DNA of 64,000 nt, from assembly GCA_022009675.1 (NCBI GenBank), contig CP091718.1:310001-374000 (forward strand). Direction: 5' to 3'. The position numbers and the translations under genes were made by a program. The notes beneath the pieces are model-generated. The model made no database searches. It was not told the DNA's origin and saw nothing but the letters and a program-made list of their open reading frames with translations. Source of the stretch: Oscillospiraceae bacterium. GTDB taxonomy: Bacteria; Bacillota; Clostridia; Oscillospirales; CAG-272. Shown here in pieces: positions 8,927-19,001 of the stretch. Positions within the stretch are counted from its first letter, which is position 1. Every line of letters starts with the position of its first letter.

Positions 8927-10637
8927 ATGGAACATACAGGCAGATGCGCGCAGAATGCACCGCGCTCCACCTCCGGTCCCCTCATGGCAACCGATGCGCT
9001 GGGGCGCACCACTCCTGACCGCGCCGCAGGCGTCCCCGCCCCGCGCGAGAACCGTCTGGTCGGACTGTTCTACTTTCTCTGGCTGGGCGAGTGCGGCAAG
9101 CACAAGCCGTACAACATCTCCGAGATCGTTGCGGCGGATCCGCAGGCAGGGTACAAGCCGGACAGCGACGTCTGGGGCGGCGTCGGAACCTACCACCACT
9201 GGGGCGAACCGTTCTACGGCTACTACTATTCGGATGACGAGTGGGTCGTGCGCCACCACATGAAGCTCATCATGCAGGCGGACATCGACTTCCTCTTCTT
9301 CGATACCACCAACGCGCTGATGTACGAGCACAACTCCAAGCTGGTCATGCGCGTGCTGCAGGAATACCACGACGAGGGCTGGAAAAATTCCGCAGGTCAT
9401 GTTCTACACCAATACCGCCTCCGGCAAGACCGTGCAGGAAATCTACGAGAAGATCTACCGCCCCGGCTTTGCCCGCGACACGTGGTTCTGCCTGGACGGC
9501 AAGCCGGTCATCATCGCGGTGGAGGCGGAATGCTCCCCCGAATGCCGCGCGTTCTTCAATATCAAGATGTCCCAATGGCCCAACGAGCCGGATAAGCTGG
9601 GCGGCTGGCCGTGGATGGATTTCACCCGCCCGCAGCGCGTGTTCTCCAACCTGCAGGGCGTGCCGGAGGTCATCAACGTGTCGGTGGCACAGCACCCCCA
9701 GCTTCGCTTCGGCGATTCGGTACTGTACGGCGAGACGGGCAACTGCGGCAGAGCCTTCCACGACGGGCACAATGATCCTGCACCGGACGCCTGGAAGAAG
9801 GGGTACAATTTTTGCCGAGCAGTTTGACCGCGCCGTGGAGACCGACCCGCCCATCGTGCTGGTGACGGGATGGAACGAGTGGATCGCCGGACGCTGGCAG
9901 GGTATCCCGGAGCGTCCCCCTGATGTTTGTGGACTGCGCCAACTACGAGTACAGCCGCGACCTGGAAATGATGCGCGGCGGGTATTTTGACAACTATTTC
10001 ATGCAGCTCATCGAGAATGTCCGCCGCTACAAGGGCGTGGCGGACACGCCGGTGTTCGGACGCCTGCCTGTCCCGGACGGGGCGGCTGTCGGGTGCTTCT
10101 GCGAGTCTGACGCCGTCTATGACTCCTTCGACGACGGTGATTTTGCCCGTCACGCAGAGGGTTCCGGCTGCGTGTACGACAACCGCACCCAGCGCAACGC
10201 CATCCGCAAGATCAAGGTCAAGCACGACGGCGAGTACCTGTGCTTCCTCCTGCGTACCAAGCAGCCCGTCACGCCCTACGACGGCACCGGAAGCTGGATG
10301 CGCCTGTACCTGAATACGACGGGCGGGCAAGGCTATCAGTTCGTGCTCAACACGCATCCCGCGCCGGACGGCACCACCACATTGGCACGTGTGACCGGAA
10401 CGGACGATGATCTGACCGCAGCCGATCTGTCGGATGTTTCCGCCTTCTATGAGGTGGACGGTGACAAATTCAAGATCAAGGTGCCCCTCCGGGCTTTGGG
10501 GCTTGACCCTGACGGATTCACCGTCTGGTTCAAGGCGGCTGACAGCCGTGAGCCGATTGCCTCGGTTGAGGATTTCTATGACAAGGGCGATGTCGCCCCC
10601 GCTCGGACGCATGAATTTCGTATACAGAGGAAAGTAA
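8927..10637 (+). CDS. Glycoside-hydrolase-like protein (GH71/GH99-type fold suspected), four frame breaks
   Basis: About 568 residues with no signal peptide. The first 400 contain LVGLFYFLWLGE, HHWGEPFYGYYYSDDEW, ADIDFLFFDTTN and VLVTGWNEWIAGRW, a pattern seen in TIM-barrel proteins of gut bacteria related to GH71/GH99; this is family resemblance only. The last 150 residues (from about FDDGDFARH) look like a beta-sandwich, carbohydrate-binding-like domain. Extra bases at A 9383-9387, T 9809-9813, C 9916-9920 and C 10596-10600 break it; the last correction gives the end PLGRMNFVYRGK. AAAGGA precedes the start. Confidence 0.7.
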
Positions 10638-10685
10638 GAGCCCTATTTCCCGTTTGCAATCCCGGTTCTGTCAAACAAAAATTTA

Positions 10686-10735
10686 GGGGTATCCCCGGCG
10701 GTCCGGCACGCCGGGGCTCCGCCAAGGGGTACCCC
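10686..10735. promoter_or_regulatory. Nested inverted repeat upstream of the G3E GTPase genes
   Basis: An outer pair GGGGTA/TACCCC (10686-10691 and 10730-10735) encloses an inner stem CCCCGGCG/CGCCGGGG (10693-10700 and 10709-10716). It sits between the glycosidase-like gene and the G3E genes. It has no T run, so it may be a weak terminator or a leader structure rather than a standard terminator. Confidence 0.45.
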
Positions 10736-10760
10736 GAAACAAAGAAAGAAGCGATATACC

Positions 10761-11968
10761 ATGACAAAAATCGACATTTTTCTCCGGCTTCCTCGGCGCA
10801 GGCAAAACCACGCTGATCAAGAAGCTCATCACGGACGCCTACAAGGGCGAACAGCTGGTGCTTATCGAGAATGAGTTCGGCGAGATCGGCATTGACGGCG
10901 GCTTCCTTTGCCGACGCAGGCATCCGGATCAACGAGATGAACTCCGGGTGCATCTGCTGCTCCCTGGTCGGCGACTTCCGCAAGGCGCTGGCGCAGGTCA
11001 TCAGCGAGTACCACCCCGACCGTATCCTGATCGAGCCTTCCGGCGTCGGCAAGCTGTCCGACGTCATCCGCGCCGTGGAGGGCGCAGCCACCGAGGGCGC
11101 CGTACTGAACGGCTTTACCACCGTGGTGGATGCCGGCAAGTGCAAGATGTACATGAAAAACTTCGGCGAATTCTTCAATGACCAGGTTGAAAACGCCGGC
11201 TGCATTATCGTCAGCCATGCCGATTCCACGCCCGCCAAGAAGGTCGAGGAAGCGGTCGAACTGCTCCGCGCACACAATGCTACGGCTGTCATTGTCTCCA
11301 CACCGTGGAACCAGCTGACCGGCGACCAGCTGCGCGAGGCAATGGAGCGCCGCGACACGCTGGAGGCAGAGCTGTCCCGCCTTGCCGCCGAGGAGGACGA
11401 TGAGGACAAGCATGAGCATCACCACCATCACCACGAGGATGAGGATGACCATGATGAGCATGAGCATCACCACCATCATCACGAAGATGAGGATGACCAC
11501 GATGAGCATGAGCATCATCACCATCATCACGAAGATGAGGATGACCACGATGAGCATGAGCATCATCACCATCATGACGGGGACGAGGATGAGGACGAGT
11601 GCGGGTGCGGCTGCTGCCACCACGACCACGAGGGACACCATCACCATCACCACGATGCCGACGAGGTGTTCGTAAGCTGCGGCGCCGAGACGACCGTCCG
11701 CTTTGACCGCGCGGCGTTGGAAAGTATGCTGACCGCCCTGTGTGATGAGGGCAAGTACGGCACCGTTCTGCGCGCTAAGGGCATTGTGGCACCCGCCGAC
11801 AGCGCAAGCGAAGGCTGGATTCACTTTGACTACGTTCCCGGCGAGCCCGACGTCCGCACGGGTGCTCCGGCTGTCATCGGTCGGCTGTGCGTCATCGGCT
11901 CCGGGCTGAAGGTAGATGCCCTGTCCGCGCTGTTCGGCGTAACACTGCACAAGTCCGAGGAGGACTGA
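10761..11968 (+). CDS. G3E (CobW/ZNG1-like) GTPase with histidine-rich tandem repeats, two frame breaks
   Basis: About 402 residues. The Walker A motif is FSGFLGAGKTT at about residues 7-17, the metal-binding signature of the family is GCICC near residue 64, and ILIEPSGVGKLSD is the switch/Walker B segment. From about residue 217 to 300 comes a region of His, Asp and Glu with several Cys (ECGCGCCHHDH), then a CobW C-terminal domain. Such proteins move zinc, cobalt or nickel to client enzymes; the metal here is unknown. Extra T bases in runs 10777-10781 and 10907-10909 break the frame. It pairs with the next gene 19 bases away. Confidence 0.88.
11411..11593 (+). repeat. 48-bp coding tandem repeat, about 3.8 copies
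   Basis: Each unit encodes HEHHHHHHEDEDDHDE (16 residues). Copies differ mainly at third codon positions, so the repeat is kept at protein level. It forms the metal-binding region of the G3E GTPase. Confidence 0.9.
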
Positions 11969-11987
11969 CGCATAAGGAGAGCACACC

Positions 11988-12940
11988 ATGGCATACGATT
12001 TACCTGTTTACCTTTTTCACCGGCTTCCTTGAGGGCGGCAAGACCCACATGATCCAGGAGTCGATGGAAAGTCCGCAGTTCAATACGGGAGAAAAAACGC
12101 TGATCATCCAGTGCGAGGAAGGTATGGACGAGTTGGACATCTCAACCTTCAACGGGAAGAATGTCTATCTGGAGACCGTGGAAAACGAGTCCGACCTGAC
12201 GCCCGATCTTCTCTCCGCCATGGCAAAAAAGCATAAGCTGGATCGCATCCTCATTGAGTACAACGGAATGTGGATGCTGAGCACGCTGTATGACGCCATG
12301 CCGCAAAAACTGGGTTATCTATCAGCAGATGATGTTCGCCGACGCCAACACCTTCCTCAGCTACAACCAGAATATGCGCCAGCTGATGGTGGACAAGCTG
12401 ATGAACACCGATCTGGTCGTGCTCAACCGCACACCGGCGGATATTGACAAGGAAACCATCCACAAGATCGTGCGGGGATGCTCCCGCCGTGCGCAGATTT
12501 CCTACGACTATCCGGACGGGCACGTGGAATCCGACAACATTGAGGATCCCCTGCCCTTCGATCTGAATGCCCCCATCGTGGAGATCGACGACGAGGATTA
12601 TGCCGTCTGGTACCGTGACCTGACCGAGGAACTGCAGGCATGGGACGGCAAGACCGTTCGCGTGAAGGGCATCGTCATGCGCGACCCCAAGCTGGGCAAG
12701 GCTGCCCTGCTGGTCGGCAGGCACGTCATGACCTGCTGCGCAGCCGATATTACCTACTCCCCGCTGGTCTGCAATTTCTCCGCCCCCGTCCCCTACAAGA
12801 CCCGCGATTGGATTCTTGTCACGGCTAAAATCCGCATTGAAACTCACAAGCTCTACGCCAACCGCCCCGGTCCCGTCCTCTACGCCACAGACTCCGCCCT
12901 GACCTCCAAGCCAGCCGAGGAAGTGGCAACGTTTTACTGA
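11988..12940 (+). CDS. G3E-type GTPase fused to a DUF1980/YcgQ-like C-terminal domain, two frame breaks
   Basis: About 317 residues. The N-terminal half is GTPase-like, with VYLFTGFLEGGKT as P-loop and RILIEYNGMW in place of the usual Walker B region. The last 100 residues (VRVKGIVMRDPKLGK, VGRHVMTCCAADI, DWILVTAKI) match the C-terminal domain of YcgQ/TIGR03943 proteins, which normally work with a YcgR permease in metal handling. Extra bases in T 12013-12017 and A 12305-12309 break it. AAGGAG precedes the start, and it is in an operon with the His-rich GTPase. No permease partner is adjacent. Confidence 0.82.
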
Positions 12941-12973
12941 GCCTGATACCCCGCCTCCGCCCGCAGAGGGCAG

Positions 12974-12995
12974 CCCCCCGGCTCAGGTCGGGGGG
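12974..12995. promoter_or_regulatory. GC-rich hairpin before the YwlG gene
   Basis: CCCCCCG paired with CGGGGGG, 8-base loop, no T run. It could end the G3E operon weakly or act in the leader of the next gene. Confidence 0.4.
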
Positions 12996-13018
12996 TATAT
13001 CCGAAAAGGGAGAACACC

Positions 13019-13583
13019 ATGTCTGACAATATTCTTTCCCGCATCCGCGCCGACGCCGGCGTTGCCGTCGCCGAGTTGATCCCCCGCCGCACATCTTACC
13101 GCCGGGCAGATTCTCGTCGTCGGCTGCTCCTCCTCCGAAATGGTCGGCGGGCGCATCGGCAAATGCTCCAGTCCGGACGCCGCCGCCGCCCTGATTGACA
13201 CCCTGCTCCCGCCCCTGCAGACTGCGGGCATCCTGCTCGCCGCACAGTGCTGCGAGCATCTCAACCGCGCGCTCATCGTGGAGCGTGCGTGCGCGGAACG
13301 CTACGGGCTGGAGCCTGTCTGGGTCAAACCCCAGCCGCACGCGGGCGGTTCCTTCGCCACAGCGGTGTGGGAACGCTTTGCCGACCCGGTCGCTGTCGAG
13401 TGCATCCGTGCCCATGCGGGTATGGACATCGGGCAGACGCTCATCGGGATGCACCTGCGCCGGGTGGCAGTCCCGGTGCGGCTGTCCGTGTCGCGTATCG
13501 GCGAGGCGCCCGTTGTCTTTGCCCGCACGCGTCCGCCCTATATCGGCGGTCCCCGCGCCCAGTATCAGACCGAGGAACCGTGA
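13019..13583 (+). CDS. YwlG/TIGR01440 (DUF436) family protein, one frame break
   Basis: About 187 residues. After correction it reads ELIPAAHLTAGQILVVGCSS, SEMVGGRIGK, LLAAQCCEHLNRALIVERA and PQPHAGGSFATAVW, matching the Firmicutes YwlG family of unknown function. The A-Q-x-C-E-H-L-N-R-A-L motif is characteristic. An extra C in the run 13081-13085 separates residues 1-23 from the rest. The ribosome-binding site is AAGGGAGA. It ends before a bidirectional terminator shared with the convergent tRNA-Leu gene. Confidence 0.88.
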
Positions 13584-13595
13584 TCCGGCACATCC

Positions 13596-13657
13596 GCAAA
13601 AAGCCAACCCCAACCGCCACGATCCAAGGATCGGGACGCGCAGGGTGGGCTTTTTGC
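13596..13657. terminator. Bidirectional terminator between ywlG-like gene and tRNA-Leu
   Basis: GCAAAAAGCC pairs with GGCTTTTTGC, with additional ACCC/GGGT pairing inside. The A and T runs at the two ends make it work for either strand. Confidence 0.8.
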
Positions 13658-13665
13658 ATTATTAC

Positions 13666-13752
13666 TGGTGCCGGAAGCGGGGGTCGAACCCGCACGGTAT
13701 CGCTACCACTGGATTTTGAGTCCAGCACGTCTGCCAGTTCCATCATTCCGGC
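13666..13752 (-). tRNA. tRNA-Leu (anticodon CAA), CCA encoded
   Basis: On the minus strand the gene begins GCCGGAATGATGGAACTGGC and ends with the acceptor strand CTTCCGGC, then ACCA. The anticodon arm is CTGGA-CTCAAAA-TCCAG, giving anticodon CAA with a normal 7-base loop. A long variable arm (GTGGTAGCGATACCGT) and GGTTCGACCCC T-arm identify a class II tRNA-Leu, reading UUG codons. 87 bases including CCA. Confidence 0.95.
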
Positions 13753-13765
13753 GTGAACAATCCGT

Positions 13766-13794
13766 ATTATACCATAAGATGGTCGGCAAGTCAA
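13766..13794 (-). promoter_or_regulatory. Promoter of tRNA-Leu
   Basis: Minus strand TTGACT, 17 bases, TATAAT, 13 bases upstream of the mature tRNA 5' end. Confidence 0.82.
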
Positions 13795-13984
13795 GAGAAA
13801 TTTCAAGTAAATTCGCAAAGTAAATGCACTTGCTCCGGGATGCGTGCTTTTCCGAACACCCACGCGCCGCAAAAAAAGCCTTGCATTTTTCCCGGCGCGT
13901 GTGGTATAATGAAACGGAATCATGCACCCGCAAGCCGGGTGAATACATATAAACACATAAAATTAAGGAAGGCAGGAGAAAGCC

Positions 13985-16073
13985 ATGCCCCAGAAGACCG
14001 GTGTAGGTGTAACCGAAGAAAAAACAGCTGCGGCTAAAGCGGCTCCCCAAAAGGATAAAAAGACGGCAAGGTCGGCATCCGCCAAGCCGGACGGATACGG
14101 CGATGAGAGCATCACGTCGCTCAAGGGCGCAGACCGCGTCCGCAAGCGTCCGGGCGTCATATTCGGCTCGGACGGGCTGGAGGGGTGCGAGCATTCCTTC
14201 TTTTGAAATCCTGTCCAACGCCGTGGACGAAGCGCGTGAGGGACACGGATCGGTCATAAAGGTCACGTACTTCCGCGATCTGAGTATCGAGGTGGACGAC
14301 CGCGGGCGCGGCGTGCCGCTGGGCTGGAACGAACGCGAGGGACGCTGGAACTGGGATCTCATCTACTGTGAGCTGTACGCCGGCGGAAAATACGACAACA
14401 ACAGCAACGGTTCCGCATACGAGTACTCGCTGGGACTGAACGGTCTGGGCGCCTGCGCAACGCAGTATTCCTCCGAATACATGGAGGTCACATCCTACAG
14501 CGGGCAGGTCAAGCGGAGCATCTCCTTCCGCAAGGGCGAGGTCGTCGGTGAGTTGACCGAGGAACCGCTGGACAAAAAGAACGCCCGGACGGGCACCGTC
14601 ATCCGCTGGCGCCCCGACCTGGACGTATTCACCGACATCCGCATTCCGCACGAATTCCTCACCGACATACTGGGCCGGCAGGCGGTTGTGAACGCAGGGG
14701 TTCGTTTTGACCTGCTGTTCGAGCAGGAAGACGGCAGCTTCCCGCTGGAATCCTTCTACTACCGGGACGGCATCGCCGACTACGTTGCCGAGAAGGAAGG
14801 GGAAAGCCTCCTCATCCCGACGGCACAGTGGCATCTGGAAACCTCCGGGCGCGACCGTGCGGATAAGCCCGACTATAAGCTCAAGGCGGATTTTGTCTTT
14901 TCCGCATCAGCCTCCGCGCCGATGCTGGAGTACTACCACAACTCCAGCTTTCTGGAGCATGGCGGCTCACCGGACAAGGCAGTCCGCTCTGCGTTCGTGT
15001 ACGCGGTGGATAAGTTCCTGCGGGCGGGCAAGAAGTACAAGCAGAACGAGCCGCGCATCACGTTTCAGGATATTGAGGACTGCCTTGTGCTGGTCATCAA
15101 CAGCTTTTCGACTCAGACTTCCTATGAGAACCAGACAAAAAAAGCCATTACCAACACCTTTATATACAGTGCCATGAACGCTTTCCTGCGCGAACAGCTG
15201 GAGATTTACTTCATGGAGCATCCCGCCGAGGCGGAGGTGTTTACCGGTCGGATTCTGAACAACAAGCGCAGCCGCGAGAGCGCCGAGTCGCAGAAGAACC
15301 TGATGCGCCGCAAGTTCAATACCGTTGTGGATATGTCCAACCGGGTGGAAAAATTCGTCAACTGCCGCACCAAGGACGTCGCACGCCGGGAGCTGTACAT
15401 CGTGGAAGGTGATTCCGCTATGACGTCGGTCAAGCTGGCGCGCGATCCGGAATTTCAGGCAGTCATCCCGGTGCGCGGCAAGACGCTCAACTGCCTTAAA
15501 GCGGATTACAACCGCATTTCCAAGAGCGACATTATCTCCGACCTGATCCGTGTCATCGGGTGCGGCGTGGAGATAACCGGCAGTAAACGCAAGGATGACG
15601 CATCCGACTTCAATCTGGCAAACCTCCGCTGGTCCAAGATCATTCTGTGTACCGATGCCGACGAGGACGGGTTTCAGATTCGCACGCTGCTGCTGACGCT
15701 GTTTTACCGTCTGCTGCCTACCCTGCTGAAGGAAGGCAAGGTGTTCATTGCCGAGACGCCGCTCTTTGAGATTACCACCAAGAGCAAGACCTACTTTGCC
15801 TACGACGAGTTTGAAAAAGCAGAAATACTGAAGCAGCTCGGAAACACCCGCTACACGCTCCAGCGCTCCAAGGGTCTGGGCGAGAACACCCCCGCCATGA
15901 TGTCCGAGACCACCATGCATCCCGCCACGCGCCGTCTGGTTGCCGTCACGCCGACCGATGCCGCCGCGACTGCCCGTATGTTCGATACGCTGTTGGGCGA
16001 TGACCTGCCCGCCCGCAAGGCATTTATAGCCCTGCACGGCAAGGAATACGTCAAGGACGCCGATCTGGAATGA
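13985..16073 (+). CDS. Type IIA topoisomerase ATPase subunit (ParE/GyrB-like), one frame break
   Basis: About 695 residues: a Lys/Ala-rich extension of 35, then a GHKL ATPase domain (EILSNAVDEAREG, DRGRGVP, LGLNGLGACATQYSS), a transducer, and a Toprim domain (YIVEGDSAMTSV and CTDADEDGFQIRTLLLTLFYR), ending with SKGLGENTPAMMSETTMHP. The Toprim motif EGDSAMTSV departs from the usual EGDSAGGSA, which suits the divergent second topoisomerase of some Clostridia. One extra T in 14201-14204 creates a TGA in FFEILSNAV. No A-subunit gene is adjacent, so the partner must be elsewhere. Confidence 0.88.
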
Positions 16074-16095
16074 TATCCGACAAGGAGGAGCTTCC

Positions 16096-17019
16096 GTGAA
16101 AAATCTGTTTTCCATCAACCGGACAGAGGACACGCATTCTGTCCGTCCGGACAGCACACCCTTCGACGCAGAGCATATTGACAGCGCGTTGGAGGAGCAG
16201 TTGAGACAGGCTTCCGACGCGGCGTTTGAAGCCTTTGACCAGCCCCTGACCCCGCCCCGCGGCAGGCAAGCTGGGGGACACGGGAGCTGGCAGCTGGGAC
16301 TGGGGCTGCTGCTGACAATCATCGCCATCGTCCCGGTATTTCTCTGGCGCGACACGCTGTTTTCAGGCGACCGCGCATATTTCGCATGGATCCTGCTGGC
16401 TCTGCTGATTGCAGGCGGCGTGCTGGTCAGTTGGGCATACCGCATCCAGAAAAAGGCCATGATGCAGGAGACGCGCGAACGGCAGGAGGCGAACGCCTCC
16501 GGGCAGAACGCTGCCGCCGTGGAAACCGCCATGAAGGAGATGACCCGCCTTCAGCGGCAGGCGCGCGCTCAGCTGCACGTGCCGGACGATGCACTGGAGC
16601 TGGACGTCTTTCCCTTCATCTACGAAAAGAAAGGGGATCGCACGGTCGGACTGGATCGGAACGGGCGCTTTCAGAGCCTGCTGGTTCTCGCATGGCGGCA
16701 GGGAAATGACCTGTGCCTGTCGGACGGCACCTGCAATCTGCGCATCCCGACCGAGGCTATCCGGGGACGTGTGACCTGCGACCGCCCCTTCGTGGTGGAT
16801 ATGTGGCTCAAGGAGGAGCGCCCCGGCGAGGGACGCTTCAAGCCGTACCACCTTAAAAAGACCGGTCTGCTCGCCGTAAAGGGACGCACGTGGTACTGCG
16901 TGATGCTGGGCGCACCGGGCGGTGACAGCTACGAGCTGTTGATCCCCTGCTACGATCTGCCCCAGTTGGAAAAGCTGGTATCAATTCCCGAACCGGATGC
17001 CCGGACCGAAGACAAATAA
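16096..17019 (+). CDS. Membrane protein of unknown function, 307 residues
   Basis: Starts with GTG at 16096 after AAGGAGG. A polar N-terminal 65 residues is followed by two membrane helices (about 69-87 and 97-115), a charged coiled-coil-like stretch rich in Arg, Gln and Glu (about 118-165), and a C-terminal soluble domain (YEKKGDRTVGLDRNGRFQS to the end). The topology suggests a two-helix hairpin anchor with both ends in the cytoplasm. The family is not recognised. It lies 22 bases after the ParE-like gene and 32 bases before another membrane gene, so probably one operon. Confidence 0.72.
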   Translation: MKNLFSINRTEDTHSVRPDSTPFDAEHIDSALEEQLRQASDAAFEAFDQPLTPPRGRQAGGHGSWQLGLGLLLTIIAIVPVFLWRDTLFSGDRAYFAWILLALLIAGGVLVSWAYRIQKKAMMQETRERQEANASGQNAAAVETAMKEMTRLQRQARAQLHVPDDALELDVFPFIYEKKGDRTVGLDRNGRFQSLLVLAWRQGNDLCLSDGTCNLRIPTEAIRGRVTCDRPFVVDMWLKEERPGEGRFKPYHLKKTGLLAVKGRTWYCVMLGAPGGDSYELLIPCYDLPQLEKLVSIPEPDARTEDK

Positions 17020-17051
17020 CCGATAGAGAATAAGAAAAGAGGTATTGTACA

Positions 17052-17964
17052 ATGAATTCCCCGTTCAAGCCCACCAAGAGCGCCATCGCAGCCAACAAGT
17101 ACGGGATCGCCCGCAGCAACCTGTTGCTGGTCATCCTGTTCACCCTTATCAATTCGGTGATCTCCTTTGCCCATGGCAATTACTACTTTCTGTTCTCCGC
17201 TTCCATCCCGTACTATGTAGCCAGCTTCTCCGCCGCGTGGGCATATAGCCCGGAGGATATCGGACTGGAGCCTGCCGCTAACCCGACAGCGATCCTGGTA
17301 ATCGGTGCCGTTATCGCCGCCGTTCTGCTGGTGCCGTACCTGCTGTGCTGGATATTCTCCAAAAAGCACTACGGCTGGATGATTGCGGCGTTGGTGCTGT
17401 TCTCCCTGGATTCCGTCTGGCTGCTGCTTAACTTCCATATCAGCCTCATCCTGGATATCCTGTTCCATGCTTACGTGCTGTACTATCTCATCATGGGCGT
17501 GCGGTACGGACTGCTCTCCAGACGGGCGGCGGAAGCCGAAGCCGCCGAGGCGTCTCTCCCCAACGGAACGCTCACGCTAAACCCGGACGGCACCATGGCG
17601 GATATGTCTCGCAACAACCGCCAATGCGGAGGAAAGCGCCGATGCAGAATCCGCCCCGACAGAACAGCCGGTCATCCCCGACACGCCGATCCTGCGCTCC
17701 GCTGATGAAACGGGCAGCGAAAAGGTTCGGGTGTACGTTGAAACGGCATGGGACGGGCACCAAATCCAGTACCGCCGGGTCGGAAAGATCGAGGAGCTGG
17801 TTGTGGACGGGCAGGTGTATGCCGAGATGCCCCGCGCGCGCGTGAACGGGGCGCACATGACCGCCACGGTCGCGGGAATGCAGCTGGAAGCCGGCGCTAT
17901 GGGCGGCTCCAACATCGTCACTGTAAACGGCAAGGTCATTGCCACGACCATCCGGTATATCTGA
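17052..17964 (+). CDS. Membrane protein of unknown function with soluble tail, one frame break
   Basis: About 303 residues. The first 165 hold four to five hydrophobic helices (for example SNLLLVILFTLINSVISFA and ILVIGAVIAAVLLVPYLLC). An acidic linker follows, then a beta-rich tail (VRVYVETAWDGHQIQYRRVG to ATTIRYI). An extra base near 17610 breaks the linker; removing it joins GTMADMSATTANAEESADAE. The tail recalls small beta domains seen in other clostridial membrane proteins, but I do not name a family. Confidence 0.65.
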
Positions 17965-17992
17965 CACCGGAAGGGCAACGGGTACCGTTTCC

Positions 17993-18676
17993 ATGAATTC
18001 CACCACATCCGTACCGGTGGCGGACATTGTCGCCGCTCTGAAAGTACGCTATCCCGCCGCAGTTTGCGCCCTGGACTGGGGCGGGCAGCACGATTCCGAT
18101 CCGGAAACGCGCCGCCGAAACGGCTGGCGTCTGCTTGTCATGGCGAGGCTGTCGGCACAGTGTACCGACGCGCGGGTCAATCAGGTCTGCCGGGAGCTAT
18201 TCCGGCTGTATCCGACTCCGGAAGCACTTGCCGCCGCGCCGCAGGCAGATGTGGAAGCCGTCATCCGCCCCTGCGGACTGTTCCGAACCAAGGCAGAGAG
18301 TATCCGTGCGACCTGAGCCATTCTCGCCGCCGACTGGGCGGGATTGGTGCCGGAGGACATGGATACCCTGCTCTCCCTGCCCGGCGTAGGGCGCAAGATT
18401 GCCAATCTCGTCCGCGGCGACCTGTACGGTCAGCCGGGCATCGTGGCAGATACGCACTGCATCCGCATCTGCGGGCGGCTTGGATTTTACCCCGAGGAGC
18501 TGAAGGACCCCGTCCGGGCAGAACGCATCCTTTCCCCGCTCATCCCACCAGAGGAGCAGTCGGATTTCTGCCACCGCATCGTGCAGTTCGGACGGGATAC
18601 CTGCACCGCCCGCGCCCCGGCGTGCGGGGCGTGTCCCTTGCGGTCATTCTGTGCGCACGGGCAAAAGCTTCCCTGA
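17993..18676 (+). CDS. nth: Endonuclease III with an in-frame TGA
   Basis: A base-excision repair glycosylase/AP lyase. The helix-hairpin-helix motif with catalytic Lys is LPGVGRKIANL, the catalytic Asp is in VADTHCIRI, and the iron-sulfur cluster ligands follow as C-x6-C-x2-C-x5-C (CTARAPACGACPLRSFC). The reading frame does not shift, but codon 18314-18316 is TGA where many relatives have a small residue or Cys. A single substitution (for example TGC to TGA) would explain it; TGA ends many other genes here normally. As written the gene gives only the first 107 residues. Confidence 0.85.
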
Positions 18677-18687
18677 TGGGTACAAGA

Positions 18688-18714
18688 AACCGCCGAACAA
18701 ATCGGCGGTTCCTT
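18688..18714 (+). terminator. Terminator after nth
   Basis: Stem AACCGCCGA/TCGGCGGTT with a 5-base loop, followed by a weak CCTT tail. Confidence 0.6.
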
Positions 18715-18725
18715 AAATGGCACCT

Positions 18726-18950
18726 CTAAATCTGTTTGTGTACGCTTTTATACTCGTCGTAGTACCGGAAGTAGGGGCACCGCCCGGTCTGCCCGGATGT
18801 AAAGCGCCCCATCTCGTCCTCATCCAGCGACACACGGCAGGTATAGGTCTCCCAATTCTCGTCGTAGTCGTAGAATTCACAGTCCTCACACCGCGCGGCA
18901 GGCTTCTTCGGCACAGTCTGCCGTTCCTTGCGCTTCTCTTCCATCATCAT
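18726..18950 (-). CDS. DUF6472-type small Cys-rich protein
   Basis: 74 residues. CEDCEFYDYDENWETYTC and LDEDEMGRF, then CPYFRYYDEYKSVHKQI, match a small clostridial family with four conserved Cys (C-x2-C then a later Cys pair) that probably bind zinc. The function is unknown. Three successive ATG codons follow an AGGGAGG; the second or third has the more normal spacing. It is divergent from the DUF4317 gene. Confidence 0.8.
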   Translation of the reverse strand: MMMEEKRKERQTVPKKPAARCEDCEFYDYDENWETYTCRVSLDEDEMGRFTSGQTGRCPYFRYYDEYKSVHKQI

Positions 18951-19001
18951 AGACCTCCCTTTTCATATTTTCCCGGGCACCGCCCGTAAGGAGCAAAAAC
19001 A

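Noticed and set aside
10862..11989. Long minus-strand frame over the His repeats, with Val/Met/Ile-rich repeats like a membrane protein
   Set aside because: It is the complement of CAC/CAT/GAT repeats. The plus strand carries the GTPase motifs.
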